This document shows, in pieces, positions 23,801-29,200 of a stretch of 64,000 nucleotides of DNA. The DNA lies in assembly GCA_949152475.1 (NCBI GenBank), contig OX424555.1, forward strand, positions 20,912,868 to 20,976,867. The letters run 5' to 3'. How positions within the stretch are numbered: the stretch's first letter is position 1; every line of letters begins with the position of its first letter. The stretch is from Terebella lapidaria (taxonomy: Eukaryota; Annelida; Polychaeta; Terebellida; Terebellidae). A program made the position numbers and the translations under genes. Under the pieces are notes generated by a model. That model searched no databases and was not told where the DNA came from. It saw only the letters and a list, made by a program, of their open reading frames with translations.

Positions 23801-24766
23801 GGCCGACAAGTGTATGGGGTCTTGGGAGAACAGCACCTGTTGAAAAACCGTGTATAGATGTTACGTGTTACAGGTACAAATGTATGTGATTACAGATCAC
23901 ATATTACGTGTATTTTGTGCTTAGGGCATGTGGAAATTAAAGAAACTGTGTTTGATTCACCGAGACGGTGATCAATAATACTGAACGTAGTTCTTCGAAG
24001 AAATTAGGACATGCTACTTTTTCTTCTATTTTTAGTTAGGAATAAAAGGTGTTAGACGGATTAATTGGCAATTTTTTCGGTAATGAAGAGTCTTCGAGAA
24101 ATGCATTGGCCCTTTATCAGCTCGATACTCAAAAGATTTTTGTCAAACCCAAACACTCACATGAATCGATATTTGTGGTCTCTCTTCCACCAGTCCCAGC
24201 TACTCTCAACCCCTGCGATGTAGCTTCCAGGTGGGCATTGAAAGTTAAATTCGCCATTATACTCATTGACATACCCTTCCTTACTGGGTTTCCAGTCACA
24301 ACTTTCTCCGTTCGGAAAATCGAATAACCTTTTGCACTTAAAATCCCAGGTGCGCGCCCTGACAGCCTGTTTGCAATTTTAAAAGTTCACATGATGAATG
24401 CACACGTGATATAATCATGATGTGGTTTAATATTCAACGTAAAATTAATATTCAACGTAAAATTAAACTGGCAAGATTTTGTTTCAAGAGGATACCAATA
24501 CCTAATTGCTGAGAAACATTTTCATATGTGGTGCATGGTGCTTATGGAGTTAAAGGCGCCAAAACGCCTTTGTCAAAGGTTCAATTCATCTTACATTGCC
24601 CAGAGAAGGTTTAACTTACGCCGCCGAAAAACCAGGTTTTGAATCCCTTGATGCCTTCTCCAACGGCACACGCTCCACTCATATTGTCGAAAACGCCATG
24701 GTTGCCGACTCGAGCACACACACCACATAAGCCGATTAGCAGAGCAAACAACGTTAACATCGACAT
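2519..24766 (-). CDS. Secreted dermatopontin/aerolysin-like/PAN-like protein, copy A (9 exons)
   Basis: The exons on the minus strand are 24766-24620, 24366-24161, 23836-23649, 14742-14547, 14460-14399, 6978-6833, 3605-3461, 3122-3024 and 2805-2519. All junctions are AG/GT, the phases agree throughout, and the total is 1476 nt (491 aa plus stop). Exon 1 encodes a hydrophobic signal peptide. Exons 2-3 match the dermatopontin family (FNFQCPPG motif, paired Cys, 'DRNFKF'). Exons 4-7 have the look of an aerolysin/natterin pore-forming module: an alternating Ser/Thr-rich strand region, a GIPGL segment, and 'YDYTWGEDKSV' followed by a Pro-Tyr-Thr-Arg-Val strand. Exon 9 is a Cys-rich PAN/apple-like domain. 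By family, such proteins are secreted, oligomerise and insert beta-barrels in membranes. Activity here is inferred. Introns 3 and 5 carry transposon insertions but the exons are intact. Copy B lies upstream on the same strand. Confidence 0.82.
4010..4395. repeat. Degenerate minisatellite in both orientations (intron 6, unit A)
   Basis: Units of about 20-25 bp, built on 'ccgggaataaattattna', run head to tail. They then reappear as reverse complements ('ttatttctcggttttaga') from about 4310, so the tract as a whole can fold on itself. It is repeated nearly unchanged at 37820-38205. Confidence 0.65.
5336..6160. mobile_element. PIF/Harbinger-like MITE, unit A
   Basis: A non-coding element of about 825 bp is bounded by inverted repeats of about 33 bp that begin GGCCTAAAAAAATTAATTTT. 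It is flanked by TAA at 5333-5335 and 6161-6163. A three-base TWA target duplication and TIRs starting GG are typical of PIF/Harbinger elements. An internal hairpin occupies about 5828-5931 (arms around 'caagcccaaataaatcaagc'). No transposase is encoded. It is also present in unit B, so it predates the duplication. Confidence 0.6.
6979..7018. other. Left flank of the Gypsy insertion with TSD CAAT
   Basis: The intron resumes upstream of exon 6. CAAT at 7015-7018 is repeated at 14314-14317 on the other side of the element, and unit B has a single CAAT at 40833-40836 at the uninterrupted site. Confidence 0.9.
7019..7912 (+). repeat. 5' LTR of the Gypsy element
   Basis: This 894-bp LTR begins TGTAACAAAATAC and ends GTCACA. 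Its first 300 bp carry a degenerate array of 'gttcgcggaaga' words. A TATATAAGG box follows, and the sequence then becomes AT-rich. Confidence 0.92.
7349..7355 (+). promoter_or_regulatory. TATA box of the 5' LTR
   Basis: TATATAA sits in a GC-rich surrounding right after the 'ttcgcgga' array, with an inferred start site some 25-30 bp downstream near 7378. The same box is at 13750-13756 in the 3' LTR. Confidence 0.65.
7916..7933 (+). promoter_or_regulatory. Primer-binding site, tRNA-His-like
   Basis: Three bases after the LTR end comes TGGTGCCGTGACCAGGAT. The first 12 bases complement the 3' end (with CCA) of a typical metazoan tRNA-His acceptor stem; the following bases diverge. The tRNA identity is drawn from memory of tRNA ends and should be treated as likely, not proven. 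Confidence 0.6.
7923..10544 (+). CDS. gag: Gag polyprotein with CCHC zinc knuckle
   Basis: The frame is open for 873 codons, but the first in-frame ATG is at 8358 (CC-ATG-G context), giving 728 aa; the upstream part may be leader. The N-terminal half is low-complexity and Arg/Glu-rich, with repeats such as 'FAEDSVRGR' encoded by the 'ttcgcggaaga' word. A retrotransposon-gag capsid domain follows at about 9615-10110 ('WPVYRAHFDVIAEVNGWSK', 'YLAGSLTGEAR'). A single CX2CX4HX4C knuckle, CWYCGKPGHRKYQC, lies at about 10399-10440. It would form the particle shell and bind the element RNA. The repeat-encoded half is unusual for the family. Confidence 0.85.
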   Translation: MTRIPEGLLPGNEPQHHSYPAKTTKLPQGRQEVKRKTLRGRPHLRTRKTAVRRSRPLRKRETTVRGRRSRKTTVRGRRSRKTTVRGRRSRTTTVRGRRPWRKRPTTVRGRQRSRKTTRSRKSSFTARGRRDVSTSEEQPGRSRPSMGQSTSQQRPRSQTPDNRFLFRHDSGWQHDRDRERSTYLESVRRGPEFRRVLGPEYVNLDGEDGEIWARRDRLQLPEQSPSVAPPENAALRRLWDQSQQQSGATGQRSGVTSRQTGVTGGRVTWAPTQESSSRGRGLFAEENIRGREAFFLDRDACSWGSFVEERARGRGGVFGDEDACDRGGPFADDHVRGRGRLAEESVRGSEESSPRRRLDERSDPGDQSSFPVFQSRRGRPFADEPVRGRLAEDGVRGRASFVEGRLRDILADEPVRGRLAEDGVRGRGLFAEELFRELLVEESVRGRFAEDSVRGRFAEDSVRGRGRSSPSRQPRQPASWRNPASVSVTQGGRRQHPFSSSGDEGPSSDGGTDSSHGYPGRGRRPPRRGPPLHRRSPRPRRRQEDSSSEDSTAWNQNGRRNRKTLTPDKFDGTSIEWPVYRAHFDVIAEVNGWSKREQGVYLAGSLTGEARRMLTSLSPADRRDIDVLTDKLTLRFDPDCQEESYKATLGQRTRRKAETPQQYGYELQRLAGRGYPDLNSAAQEAIALDHFWKGHPDGDMKVMALIRKMKTMEEAIAFVTQYECVKPKPGKPVMSIESEDSEPALGRVLQLLKNQQGGEITTSGQQSNQPNIAGLPRLPYFKGLFESQDRKLDRLIELCEQVLSIKPRAATAENKGPSARPGPDDCWYCGKPGHRKYQCPDRPPPRTKEERLSRLIEEIGERNSLTDEKSENQ
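8030..8290 (+). repeat. Minisatellite of 'ttcgcggaaga' words in the gag leader
   Basis: Near-perfect units of 18-21 bp ('gacgaccgttcgcggaaga') are repeated head to tail. The same core word recurs in both LTRs and again at about 8760-9325 within gag. Confidence 0.8.
10568..10996 (+). CDS. Spacer ORF between gag and protease
   Basis: A 142-codon ATG-started frame lies 23 bp after the gag stop. It is acidic and contains a 54-bp tandem duplication (10793 and 10847) giving two copies of an 18-residue block around 'TDGAAERL'. I do not recognise a domain. It may be the N-terminal part of the pol reading region or a decayed linker. Its position suggests it is read on the full-length RNA. Confidence 0.45.
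   Translation: MGHWQVCSRLHRREARRRREEHIARGEFLVSQIFNRFFRCASEVTGWAQEELEDRILDYLEGKPVNTDGSANVQQTDGAAERLMTRGDVDEMQTDGAVERLGTHGDINEVSASSKENQQVTTLRLEAAKQQGPPMQLNHKRP
11058..11245 (+). repeat. 93-bp imperfect tandem duplication before the protease
   Basis: Two adjacent copies start at 11058 and 11151 with 'ggtggacgactca'. The second copy is the one that runs into the protease frame. Confidence 0.7.
11152..12246 (+). CDS. Retropepsin-like protease with truncated RT start
   Basis: The 364-codon open frame has no clear ATG at its start, so expression by frameshift or readthrough from upstream is likely. The protease is recognised by 'MLVDTGASSTVLDECLF' with the catalytic Asp codon at about 11317, and by the second-half motif 'GVLGLDVLQQIGG'. 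A long linker follows. The frame ends abruptly in 'NNRRLNEVTRKDAYPLP', the opening motif of Gypsy reverse transcriptase, followed at once by TGA (12244-12246). The part of RT before this motif also looks shortened. Retropepsins cut Gag and Pol during particle maturation. Confidence 0.8.
   Translation: MDDSVLIQGGVPEESGSSLKIDRNGQVVSLSAGARGTLAWYAACHVMGKATRMLVDTGASSTVLDECLFDQMDDEHKAMIRQTRIRLRAATGDYLQVQGEMTVQLLLGTRLVSADVLVAKLGIPGVLGLDVLQQIGGQLDLRKGEWQVGDTTVVMSSGHEDAVYTLVTEETVVLPPFSEMMVDLKLTGSEGGVPKAGLVQSAREPLEDDPLVVGRALVRPRGRLVPVVLLNAGAGACTVLMGTILAELHGIEAVIDLGFCPDGGKTTQNEPKREQWYREESGREHEPLTPNSTKWRNRTPEQPETRVHAMHAESSTKTPECPEHLKPLLEGMHPDLTEKEVEVVSCVNNRRLNEVTRKDAYPLP
12247..12474 (+). pseudogene. Residual RNase H start of deleted pol
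   Basis: From 12306 the frame reads 'WSEAHQQVFEALRQPLTERP' and then a Tyr-Pro-Asp-Met word, the conserved junction between RT and RNase H in Gypsy pol. The approximately 600 bp of RT core that should precede it are missing, and after about 30 residues the RNase H sequence is lost too. This is the clearest sign that pol was removed by internal deletion. Confidence 0.75.
12811..13296 (+). CDS. Coiled-coil ORF downstream of the pol remnant
   Basis: An open frame of about 161 codons follows a TGA at 12808. Its first part is Pro/Glu-rich. From about 12988 it is a strong predicted coiled coil, rich in Glu, Gln, Arg and Leu in heptad-like spacing. There is no ATG near the start (first Met about 13054). 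It is not an integrase or a typical envelope protein. It could be a distal Pol domain or a third ORF; I do not recognise it. Confidence 0.45.
   Translation, partial: PQSEPESQQERREAESPEAPTPEDDGPPVPRDSALTYKPLDLSWYLKPVPEEEDQLRPYVEGLGRAVTAGEKALEDLASTIAMGRRHLTQAEARLQAKEEQRQLEAEVLQLRGEASQREKSHQKELRAHVRETKLLREQLRAYTDTRDRLAETSESEVDRQ
13403..13415 (+). promoter_or_regulatory. Polypurine tract
   Basis: AGAAAGGGTGGAG lies directly before the 3' LTR (from 13417). It would prime plus-strand DNA synthesis. Confidence 0.7.
13417..14313 (+). repeat. 3' LTR of the Gypsy element
   Basis: This 897-bp copy carries an extra AAC near its start and about ten substitutions relative to the 5' LTR. It ends GTCACA and is followed by the CAAT target duplicate. 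Confidence 0.92.
14314..15794. other. Exons 4-5 of copy A with flanking intron
   Basis: The intron outside the two exons (14399-14460 and 14547-14742) is AT-rich and co-linear with 40833-42337. I see no additional gene or element up to the Ngaro insertion. Confidence 0.6.
15795..16201 (-). repeat. Ngaro split repeat B2 (outer 3' end)
   Basis: This 407-bp sequence is repeated with no difference I could find at 16441-16847, an offset of 646 bp. It forms the outer right end of the element in its own orientation. Confidence 0.9.
16246..16440 (-). repeat. Ngaro split repeat A2
   Basis: A 195-bp internal copy of the 5' terminal repeat at 21860-22054. Its junction with B1 at 16440/16441 reproduces the sequence expected when the two outer ends of a circular intermediate are joined. 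Confidence 0.9.
16441..16847 (-). repeat. Ngaro split repeat B1
   Basis: Inner copy of the 407-bp repeat. It follows the recombinase stop by about 87 bp in the element's reading direction. Confidence 0.9.
16934..17824 (-). CDS. Tyrosine recombinase of the Ngaro element
   Basis: A 296-aa ATG-started frame. The catalytic signature is complete: Arg in 'AALRVGEA' (about residue 142), 'HSFRIGKT' supplying the His-x-x-Arg pair, a Trp in 'GRWKS', and the nucleophile Tyr in 'YQSYIKP' near the C-terminus. An N-terminal SAM-like, DNA-binding region precedes it ('TYKRAWRSFKRFLRK'). By family it integrates the circular DNA copy, in place of an integrase, and so leaves no long target duplication. Its ATG overlaps the RT stop as ATGA (17824-17821), suggesting coupled or reinitiated translation. 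Confidence 0.92.
   Translation of the reverse strand: MKKDAMASLSTSAQVTYKRAWRSFKRFLRKQLHSRPPANPRQVAMYAVHLHDNHLKANSIRSHLSAIGFMQELSGHSNPAKSFMINKLLASYAKSDPPPTTRQPITLDILLQLLPSVRQHQPSRYDRRLVTAMFCVMYHAALRVGEACLGNNSTHTLHAHQLRITSDHSGKVLIITFSSFKHSQHGLHHLGLRATNDSSCPVRAWSRYKSLRGSSMGPAFIHSTGAPVKRRTVQTWLHNHLSLSGFQSTLFNTHSFRIGKTTDMAASGQSKTQIALVGRWKSSAYQSYIKPALVYT
17821..19857 (-). CDS. Reverse transcriptase-RNase H of the Ngaro element
   Basis: A 678-aa frame from an ATG that overlaps the end of gag in another frame; the N-terminal 190 or so residues are Ser/Pro-rich linker. The RT palm shows 'AKTDISDAYRLIPI' (first Asp), 'LPQGCASS' and the catalytic box 'LHYIDDFIF'. RNase H follows with 'GMASDASKQGFGA', a Glu in 'TVLELYPI' and 'FSTDNQAVKDII', all acidic residues present, ending in 'NHLPDAISR'. 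The order and motifs are those of DIRS/Ngaro elements. It ends four bases into the recombinase start. Confidence 0.92.
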   Translation of the reverse strand: MILTKWATTGRPMIDTFGPIESSSPVPGQLSGVTSSFRTDPLSASFFVHNRNSQIPFVPPSRQPKASTSPRVSAYASTTAMRDVKMARTVSFNTSAPGAKGDIPSTDPAPIPPTHPLQNLPLPVQLSTTSMSGPQQNQQGSTRPSHNVQITTPVSPVRLQYYLKSAQYDPTTSDFLVAGFTSGFPLHHLTPITNHFVQNPRSTYQFHDVIMEKLSSEISAGRMAGPFDIPPFPNFHVSPLTVIKKSEPSKYRLIHNLSYPYDGTSINDGIPDSCKTVKYSSIRDAIRILLQLPKGAMSAKTDISDAYRLIPIQPADYPKLGLQFHNKFYFDKCLPQGCASSCSTFEKFSTAIQAILEHITPPAKGRCLHYIDDFIFFAPDEQACSNILKAFIKLCEDIGVPLSPKKTTLPATNTVFLGIELDSVNHVARLPSSKLTEYQEALIHTLQQKKITRKQLESLIGKLNFAAAVVPARPFLRRLINLLQPHQQPHYFIRLSQEVKDDLTTWLHFMRHYNGVTYFRALDITPSDALGMASDASKQGFGACFRNQWIQCTYPPNWGSLSITVLELYPIYVSMTLFGSQIQNSNILFSTDNQAVKDIINRQTSKSKQALKIVRALVLTLIRHNISLKANHIPGVSNHLPDAISRFKVSKEMLQHYNMDPSPTPIPPHLLPGNFKLE
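19418..20633 (-). pseudogene. gag: Ngaro gag with a one-base frameshift
   Basis: The first part (20633-20091, 180 codons, ATG start) is Ser/Arg/Lys-rich and ends in the conserved 'ISFGCALGANVSSKLKNKI'. A run of seven A residues (minus strand, about 20107-20101) throws the frame into TGA. The remaining gag continues in the neighbouring frame to 19418, with 'LTLDIWQVAFDTYISIYLHT' and a zinc-binding tail (spaced Cys/His, 'CPRCQGRHPIYRPC'). This could be a homopolymer error, a real mutation or a programmed slip. Gag would package the RNA. Confidence 0.8.
20634..21157 (-). other. Spacer between hydrolase and gag in the Ngaro element
   Basis: This 524-bp stretch has no credible ORF. It carries the minisatellite described separately and could hold the promoter for gag and pol. 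Confidence 0.5.
20940..21095. repeat. Minisatellite with palindromic core in the Ngaro spacer
   Basis: About six units of 20-30 bp are built on 'aatagtgcattgcactgga'. Each unit contains the near-palindrome 'agtgcattgcact' or 'agtgcacagcact', separated by 'gtaattgga'. Confidence 0.8.
21158..21799 (-). CDS. SGNH (GDSL-like) hydrolase of the Ngaro element
   Basis: 213 aa from the first in-frame ATG (21799); the frame is open further upstream into repeat A1. The SGNH blocks are visible: 'LLIGHSFIRRL' with the nucleophile Ser, 'LLDIGSNDL' with the Gly and Asn, and 'DGIHFNAHQIQ' with the catalytic Asp and His. Ngaro elements of several animals are known to carry such a hydrolase, and its role in the life cycle is not settled. 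It is the first ORF after the 5' repeat and is separated from gag by a spacer of about 520 bp. Confidence 0.85.
   Translation of the reverse strand: MDCLLIGHSFIRRLSCYLTEQSYSKHTNIKSHVLATRGAESLEIDHQFRGIYSYCDQINLIEDLNLSDILTVTQALDSCIVLLDIGSNDLANIEVVDPGKCLQLARTLLDFAESLRLSASNSVKACIINSVIPRTGRLSGSQETFCANTQLFNNFVSKFISNGKSFYHNKVKGFSSRPVEEWSSDGIHFNAHQIQRYAARIRHGLLFMNRKAQ
21860..22054 (-). repeat. Ngaro split repeat A1 (outer 5' end)
   Basis: Left outer repeat in the element's own orientation, the same 195 bp as A2. The open frame of the hydrolase extends into it, although its first ATG lies outside. Confidence 0.9.
22250..23410. mobile_element. Tc1/mariner-like non-autonomous element
   Basis: A 1161-bp insertion absent from unit B. 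The termini are inverted repeats of 24 bp with one mismatch, starting TACTGACCAAA. It is flanked by TA at 22248-22249 and 23411-23412, and unit B shows the single TA at 42530-42531. I found no transposase domain in any frame; short ORFs inside are not convincing. TA duplication and simple TIRs fit the Tc1/mariner superfamily. Confidence 0.8.
23649..24366 (-). other. Dermatopontin-like domain, exons 2-3 of copy A
   Basis: Exon 2 (24366-24161) and exon 3 (23836-23649) are joined through a Met codon split 2+1 across the intron. The landmarks are a Trp-Asp-Phe-Lys-Cys start, the family-typical 'FNFQCPPGSYIAGVES', a Cys-Cys pair at the start of exon 3, and 'DRNFKFTYSGMEC' at its end. Dermatopontins are extracellular matrix or lectin-like proteins with repeated strand motifs and disulphides. 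In this protein the domain probably supplies target or carbohydrate binding; that role is inference. Confidence 0.75.
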
Positions 24767-24883
24767 CCTGGAATAGTTCAATGGATATCAACCCACTCTC
24801 AACCCCGACCTCTAAGAGTGGCGGAAACAAGTGTATTAATATATTGATGATGTATGAAGTATCATACATGTATGAATTTTATA
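24767..24883 (-). promoter_or_regulatory. TATA box and 5' leader of copy A
   Basis: Read on the minus strand, a TATAAAA box (24883-24877) sits about 110 bp upstream of the chosen ATG at 24766, leaving an inferred leader of some 80 nt. The same box is kept in copy B at 44000-43994. Two Met codons, one codon apart, open the frame; I chose the first because both give the same signal peptide. Confidence 0.55.
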
Positions 24884-26068
24884 CCCGCTCGACTGAATGC
24901 AGACCGTGTTGATATATGTATTCTGACACGCAAATGACACGCATGACACGCAAATGCTCGTATAAATCGGCGACAGTAAAGAGATCATTGCTCCATTCAA
25001 CGAAAATATTGGTCAGATTATATTAATAACTGGATTATATACGTCAAACTTGTAGGTGCTTTTTCTCCGTCGAAGGGAGATTTTTTCCCCATAATCGAAG
25101 AGTATTCATCTTTGGGATTCTCAGAATGCGTTTAAGAAGTCTCCCTAACAAGTTGAAAACTTATGATAGAACTAAACCCAGGTCTAAACCTATTGAAATG
25201 GCTAGCATAATCATTTCTAAGTTGTTATATGCGCTAAAAATAGCTGATTAATTATTTTCATTATTTTCAACTTGCACCAAAATCCGGCAACTTTCTTGCT
25301 TTGAATTGATAGCAGTTTTATATGGTGTGGAATCAAATCAAAATTTACAGTGTGGCGTACATATCGTTTTGCATTATGTGACACGATCCCCGTTCAGTTT
25401 GAATCCACACCCTATGTCACGATATTTATCGAAGAAAAGTGTTGTCCATGTACAAAAATTCAAAGTAGAAAACTATAACTTTTGTCTGTAAACTTAGTGT
25501 GAAAACTAAGGAACTGCTGTCTCAGAGTGGCATAATCCGTTTTGGGAATTAGTTACAGAACAATTGGCAAGTATATTCCTGATGATGTAGGCCAATATAA
25601 CATTCAAACCACGCCCAGATGACCCTACCTTGAAGTTGGAACATACTGAAAAATCGCACGATGTGAACGATTCGTTCACATTTGCGCCAACATAAACAAA
25701 GTCACGTGTTGGCATTTGTTGTCGTTATCTGGGGCATATACGATTCAAATAGGATAGTGTGGATTCCATCGCTATTATACAGCTTACATATGTGAGGTAC
25801 AAGCGAATCACAGCAAATAAACTGTATTTTCCCAGTATTTCTTTCATTGCGTGGGAACTGCTTTGCATGAAACTATGCGAAAACGCCCACTTTTGATTTC
25901 AAATTTTGACGAATATGTGGTTGCATCGAAATCTTTTTAGTGTTCGTCTGTCTTGTAGGCATCTACTGATGACTTTCGCAGGGAAAACCAAAAGTTGATT
26001 ATGGCATTTTAAATTCAGAAATGCCAATAAGATAACAAAAAAAAACATAGAACTAGGTAGACAAAACA
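24884..26068. other. Intergenic region upstream of copy A
   Basis: AT-rich sequence shared with 44001-45191. It includes a short repeat of 'tgacacgcaaa' at about 24926-24955 just upstream of the TATA box (also in unit B), which could be a regulatory repeat. No gene is seen. Confidence 0.5.
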
Positions 26069-26260
26069 ATGTGCCTACATATCCGATATCACAAACTGTG
26101 TAACTCTAATGTAATTGGTGAATCAATTCACATTTTATTAGAGTGTTCTGCAATCAGTGATATCAGAAAAGTATATTTACCGGAGTATTATACTCGTGTT
26201 GGTCGCGATTGTTTTCGGACGGAAATATGGATGTCCGCAGATGAAACGTTTCAACTATGA
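26069..26260 (+). pseudogene. Relic of a non-LTR retrotransposon C-terminus
   Basis: The frame contains 'KLCNSNVIGESIHILLECS', then 'ISDIRKVYLPEYY'. This resembles the zinc-binding C-terminal end of LINE reverse transcriptases (Cys-x2-Cys ... His ... Cys followed by Arg-x-Lys-Tyr-Leu-Pro). The 5' Cys of the pair and the following helix are degraded, and no RT core lies upstream. Copy B has the same relic at 45192-45383, so it is older than the duplication. Confidence 0.45.
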
Positions 26261-29200
26261 AAATATATTCTTAACTGACATAAATATGAGTCCTATTGAG
26301 CTCATCATAACTTACTTGCTGTCCCTTACTTTGTGAAGACTCGGAGACCTGATGTAGAAACGACCCTGATACTGCCTGTCAGTGGAATGGCGTTGACAGC
26401 CACATCGATGCCTTTTTTATAATGTCTTGCGAATGTTTTTAATGCATGTAACACATTTTGTATTATCGTACATGCACATACAAATATCAGTTCCACAATC
26501 ACGTGCGACTGTTGCCATTGCTTTATCGCAAAAGGGTTGTTATTGTGGTTTACATGTTTGTCTGAATGTCCCAGACTAAAATTAGAAGTTGGTGACTGTT
26601 CCCTGTCTATAATTAGATGTTTATGTGGGACTGAATGATCAACCTTGTAGAAGGCATGTGAAAATAACGGGGGGGGGGGGGGGGGGGGCATGCGAAAATA
26701 GCGGGAGGGGGCGTGGGGATTGAGGGTGGGGGGGGGGGGGGCTGTAGTTCTCCAGAAAAATGTCCATATTGTCGTTTCTTTGATGTACAAATCGTCAATT
26801 ATAATCTACATGCACAATTCATGTAACCAATCAACAAGTGACATATTTCTGGGTAGACATGTCTGGATACTATAGGTCACATAGGCTTAAGTCCAATGTT
26901 GCCTGGATAAAATACAATGTTGCAGGATACATGAATTCATATACTGATCATTCGATGGTGTCTCATTCTCATACCAATTTCAAGGTTACTTATGTCTATC
27001 TATGCATCACGAATACTAATATGTATCTTCAACGTTCAGTTCCAAAATCCATACTACAAATTTTTACAAGAATATTTTAAACCTTAAGTTCTCAGGGTCA
27101 ATGTTTTATGAGGTCGAGTTCAAGGTCAGCAAATGGTGCACCATATGTGCTCATGATACAAACCTAACATAACTTGTAAGTGTTCCTATCAAATAATATG
27201 CCTTCACGTAAACAAGATGGGTTTTAAACTGCAAATGGGTTTGGGTGATAAGATACATCATGTATGACTTCATGAACGTCCGTAAAGCAAACGTAGGCAG
27301 CATCTTCAAGCATTTATGGTACATGGGCGGTAAGCTAAAACGATACATTCCGTGAAAAGATGTGAAACACGATGACTGTGAAGGTAGCCATCAATCTAAC
27401 CAATTTATTTATTTCATTAATACATGCTCACTTTGATGTTTGATAGCACTAGTTGGGGGCCACAAGATGGGTAAAACACAATGCTGAAGCCTTCCCGTTG
27501 GTTCTAGTGCATTGTTTCATAGAGTACAAACAAACATACCATTTGTCACGTTCGCCACGTTTCAATCATTGATCCAACCATTATTTATTCATTTAATTTT
27601 TTAGCCCCCAAACTTGTGGAAGTGGTCATATTGTGATAAAAAGCATATAAAACGACATAATGAAATGCAACAAATCACAGGACACAAAAACGTGTTACAA
27701 ATTGGGCTTGGACATGCCCTGGATCTGAATCAGAATGATTTTGTTAGCAACCTTGCAAACTGATATTCATCTGAATATGGTTTTATATAATTTTCATTAT
27801 GAACAGCGGCATGAATCTAAAAGAATCTAAAAGGCCACGATTCACACCCGAGGTGTCTAGAGATGAAATGTTATCATGATTTTACATCCTAGTTTTCACT
27901 GTGTTTTCTTTTTAGAAAATTGTCTCGGATAATCACGATGTTTACATTGGGTGAACATGTGATTCATGCATCCAAACAACATCTGATGAAGGAAAAGCTT
28001 TCGCTGTTACTAAGTCGTATCCCTATATTTGCTCAGCAAGACGAAATCATAATCGTTCATTTTTCTTAGGGGGGGGGGGGGGGGGGTCGGGGCTGCTAGC
28101 TTCATAAAATCGTTTGACAATAGAGTGATCATGCATCAGTGCTAAAAATATACCTGATATATTGTATGTGGTACAAAAATACATCGTGATACATTGTATG
28201 TGATATACATTTGAATAATACTGATATTCGTATTTGTGTATGTCTAGACATACAGCAACGATAACATTATATATTGTATACTGTCCTTTTGTGCAGAAAA
28301 CATGCTATACATGTTTACGCATAGATCTTGCATGCGATAGTTTCAAATAGTTCACTCTGATGGCTCGATGGAAGTCACAAAGCAGGTAACCGCTTCCACG
28401 CCATCACAAACTATATTGACTATTACGGGCCCCCAGGTGTGTGACAGATTAAAGATTACAATGTGCTAGCTAGTTTGTTGTTCCGCGAGATCAGGCGCGG
28501 TGTATTGACGATGTTTCATATCCACGTACGTGAAGGCACGAACAGCACGTACATACGTACCGCACAAACAAGCCGCTCTGAAGGAGACCTGTAGTTTTTG
28601 TTAGGTAAGAGATATACAAGATATACAAATACCCTACAGTGGAGAGAATTATTTTTGTGACCAGCGGAAATATGTTGGGATGGGAATGTGTGTGTGATTA
28701 CTAATCTTAAGTTATTGGATTAAATTGCTCATTATTCTCCATATTATAAACAAAGAAGAACATATCTTTGGATGTATATCCGACTACAGACATTCAATGG
28801 TTTTAGTGTTGCCCAATGTTTTGGATCAAATTGATAGTCTATGCGTCTATTTTGGTGTTAAAAAAATGTTTATCATCACATTTTATCACTTCTATAGTTT
28901 AAAACTATGAAAGTTTGCAGCCTTTCATAACTGTTCTGCCAACATCAGAAATTTAGCTCAATATTGTTATTGCGCTACTGTATGCGTATGTATTACGGTA
29001 AATCAACAAATATCGCAAAGCTCTCACGGTATTTGCTTTTATTGACAAGATTGAAATGTAAAACCTCATGGAAACAATCAGGTATATTATTTTTGAAAGT
29101 GTTGTGATCCTTTTGTTGACCTTACTATATTTGAAACAAATGATACCAGGACCGGGGCCGCCCATGCCTACCCTCCGTGGGTCTGTTTTTACCCAAACTT

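Noticed and set aside
26326..26790. 154-codon minus ORF with Pro runs
   Set aside because: The Pro stretches come from poly-G tracts whose lengths differ between units and shift the frame.
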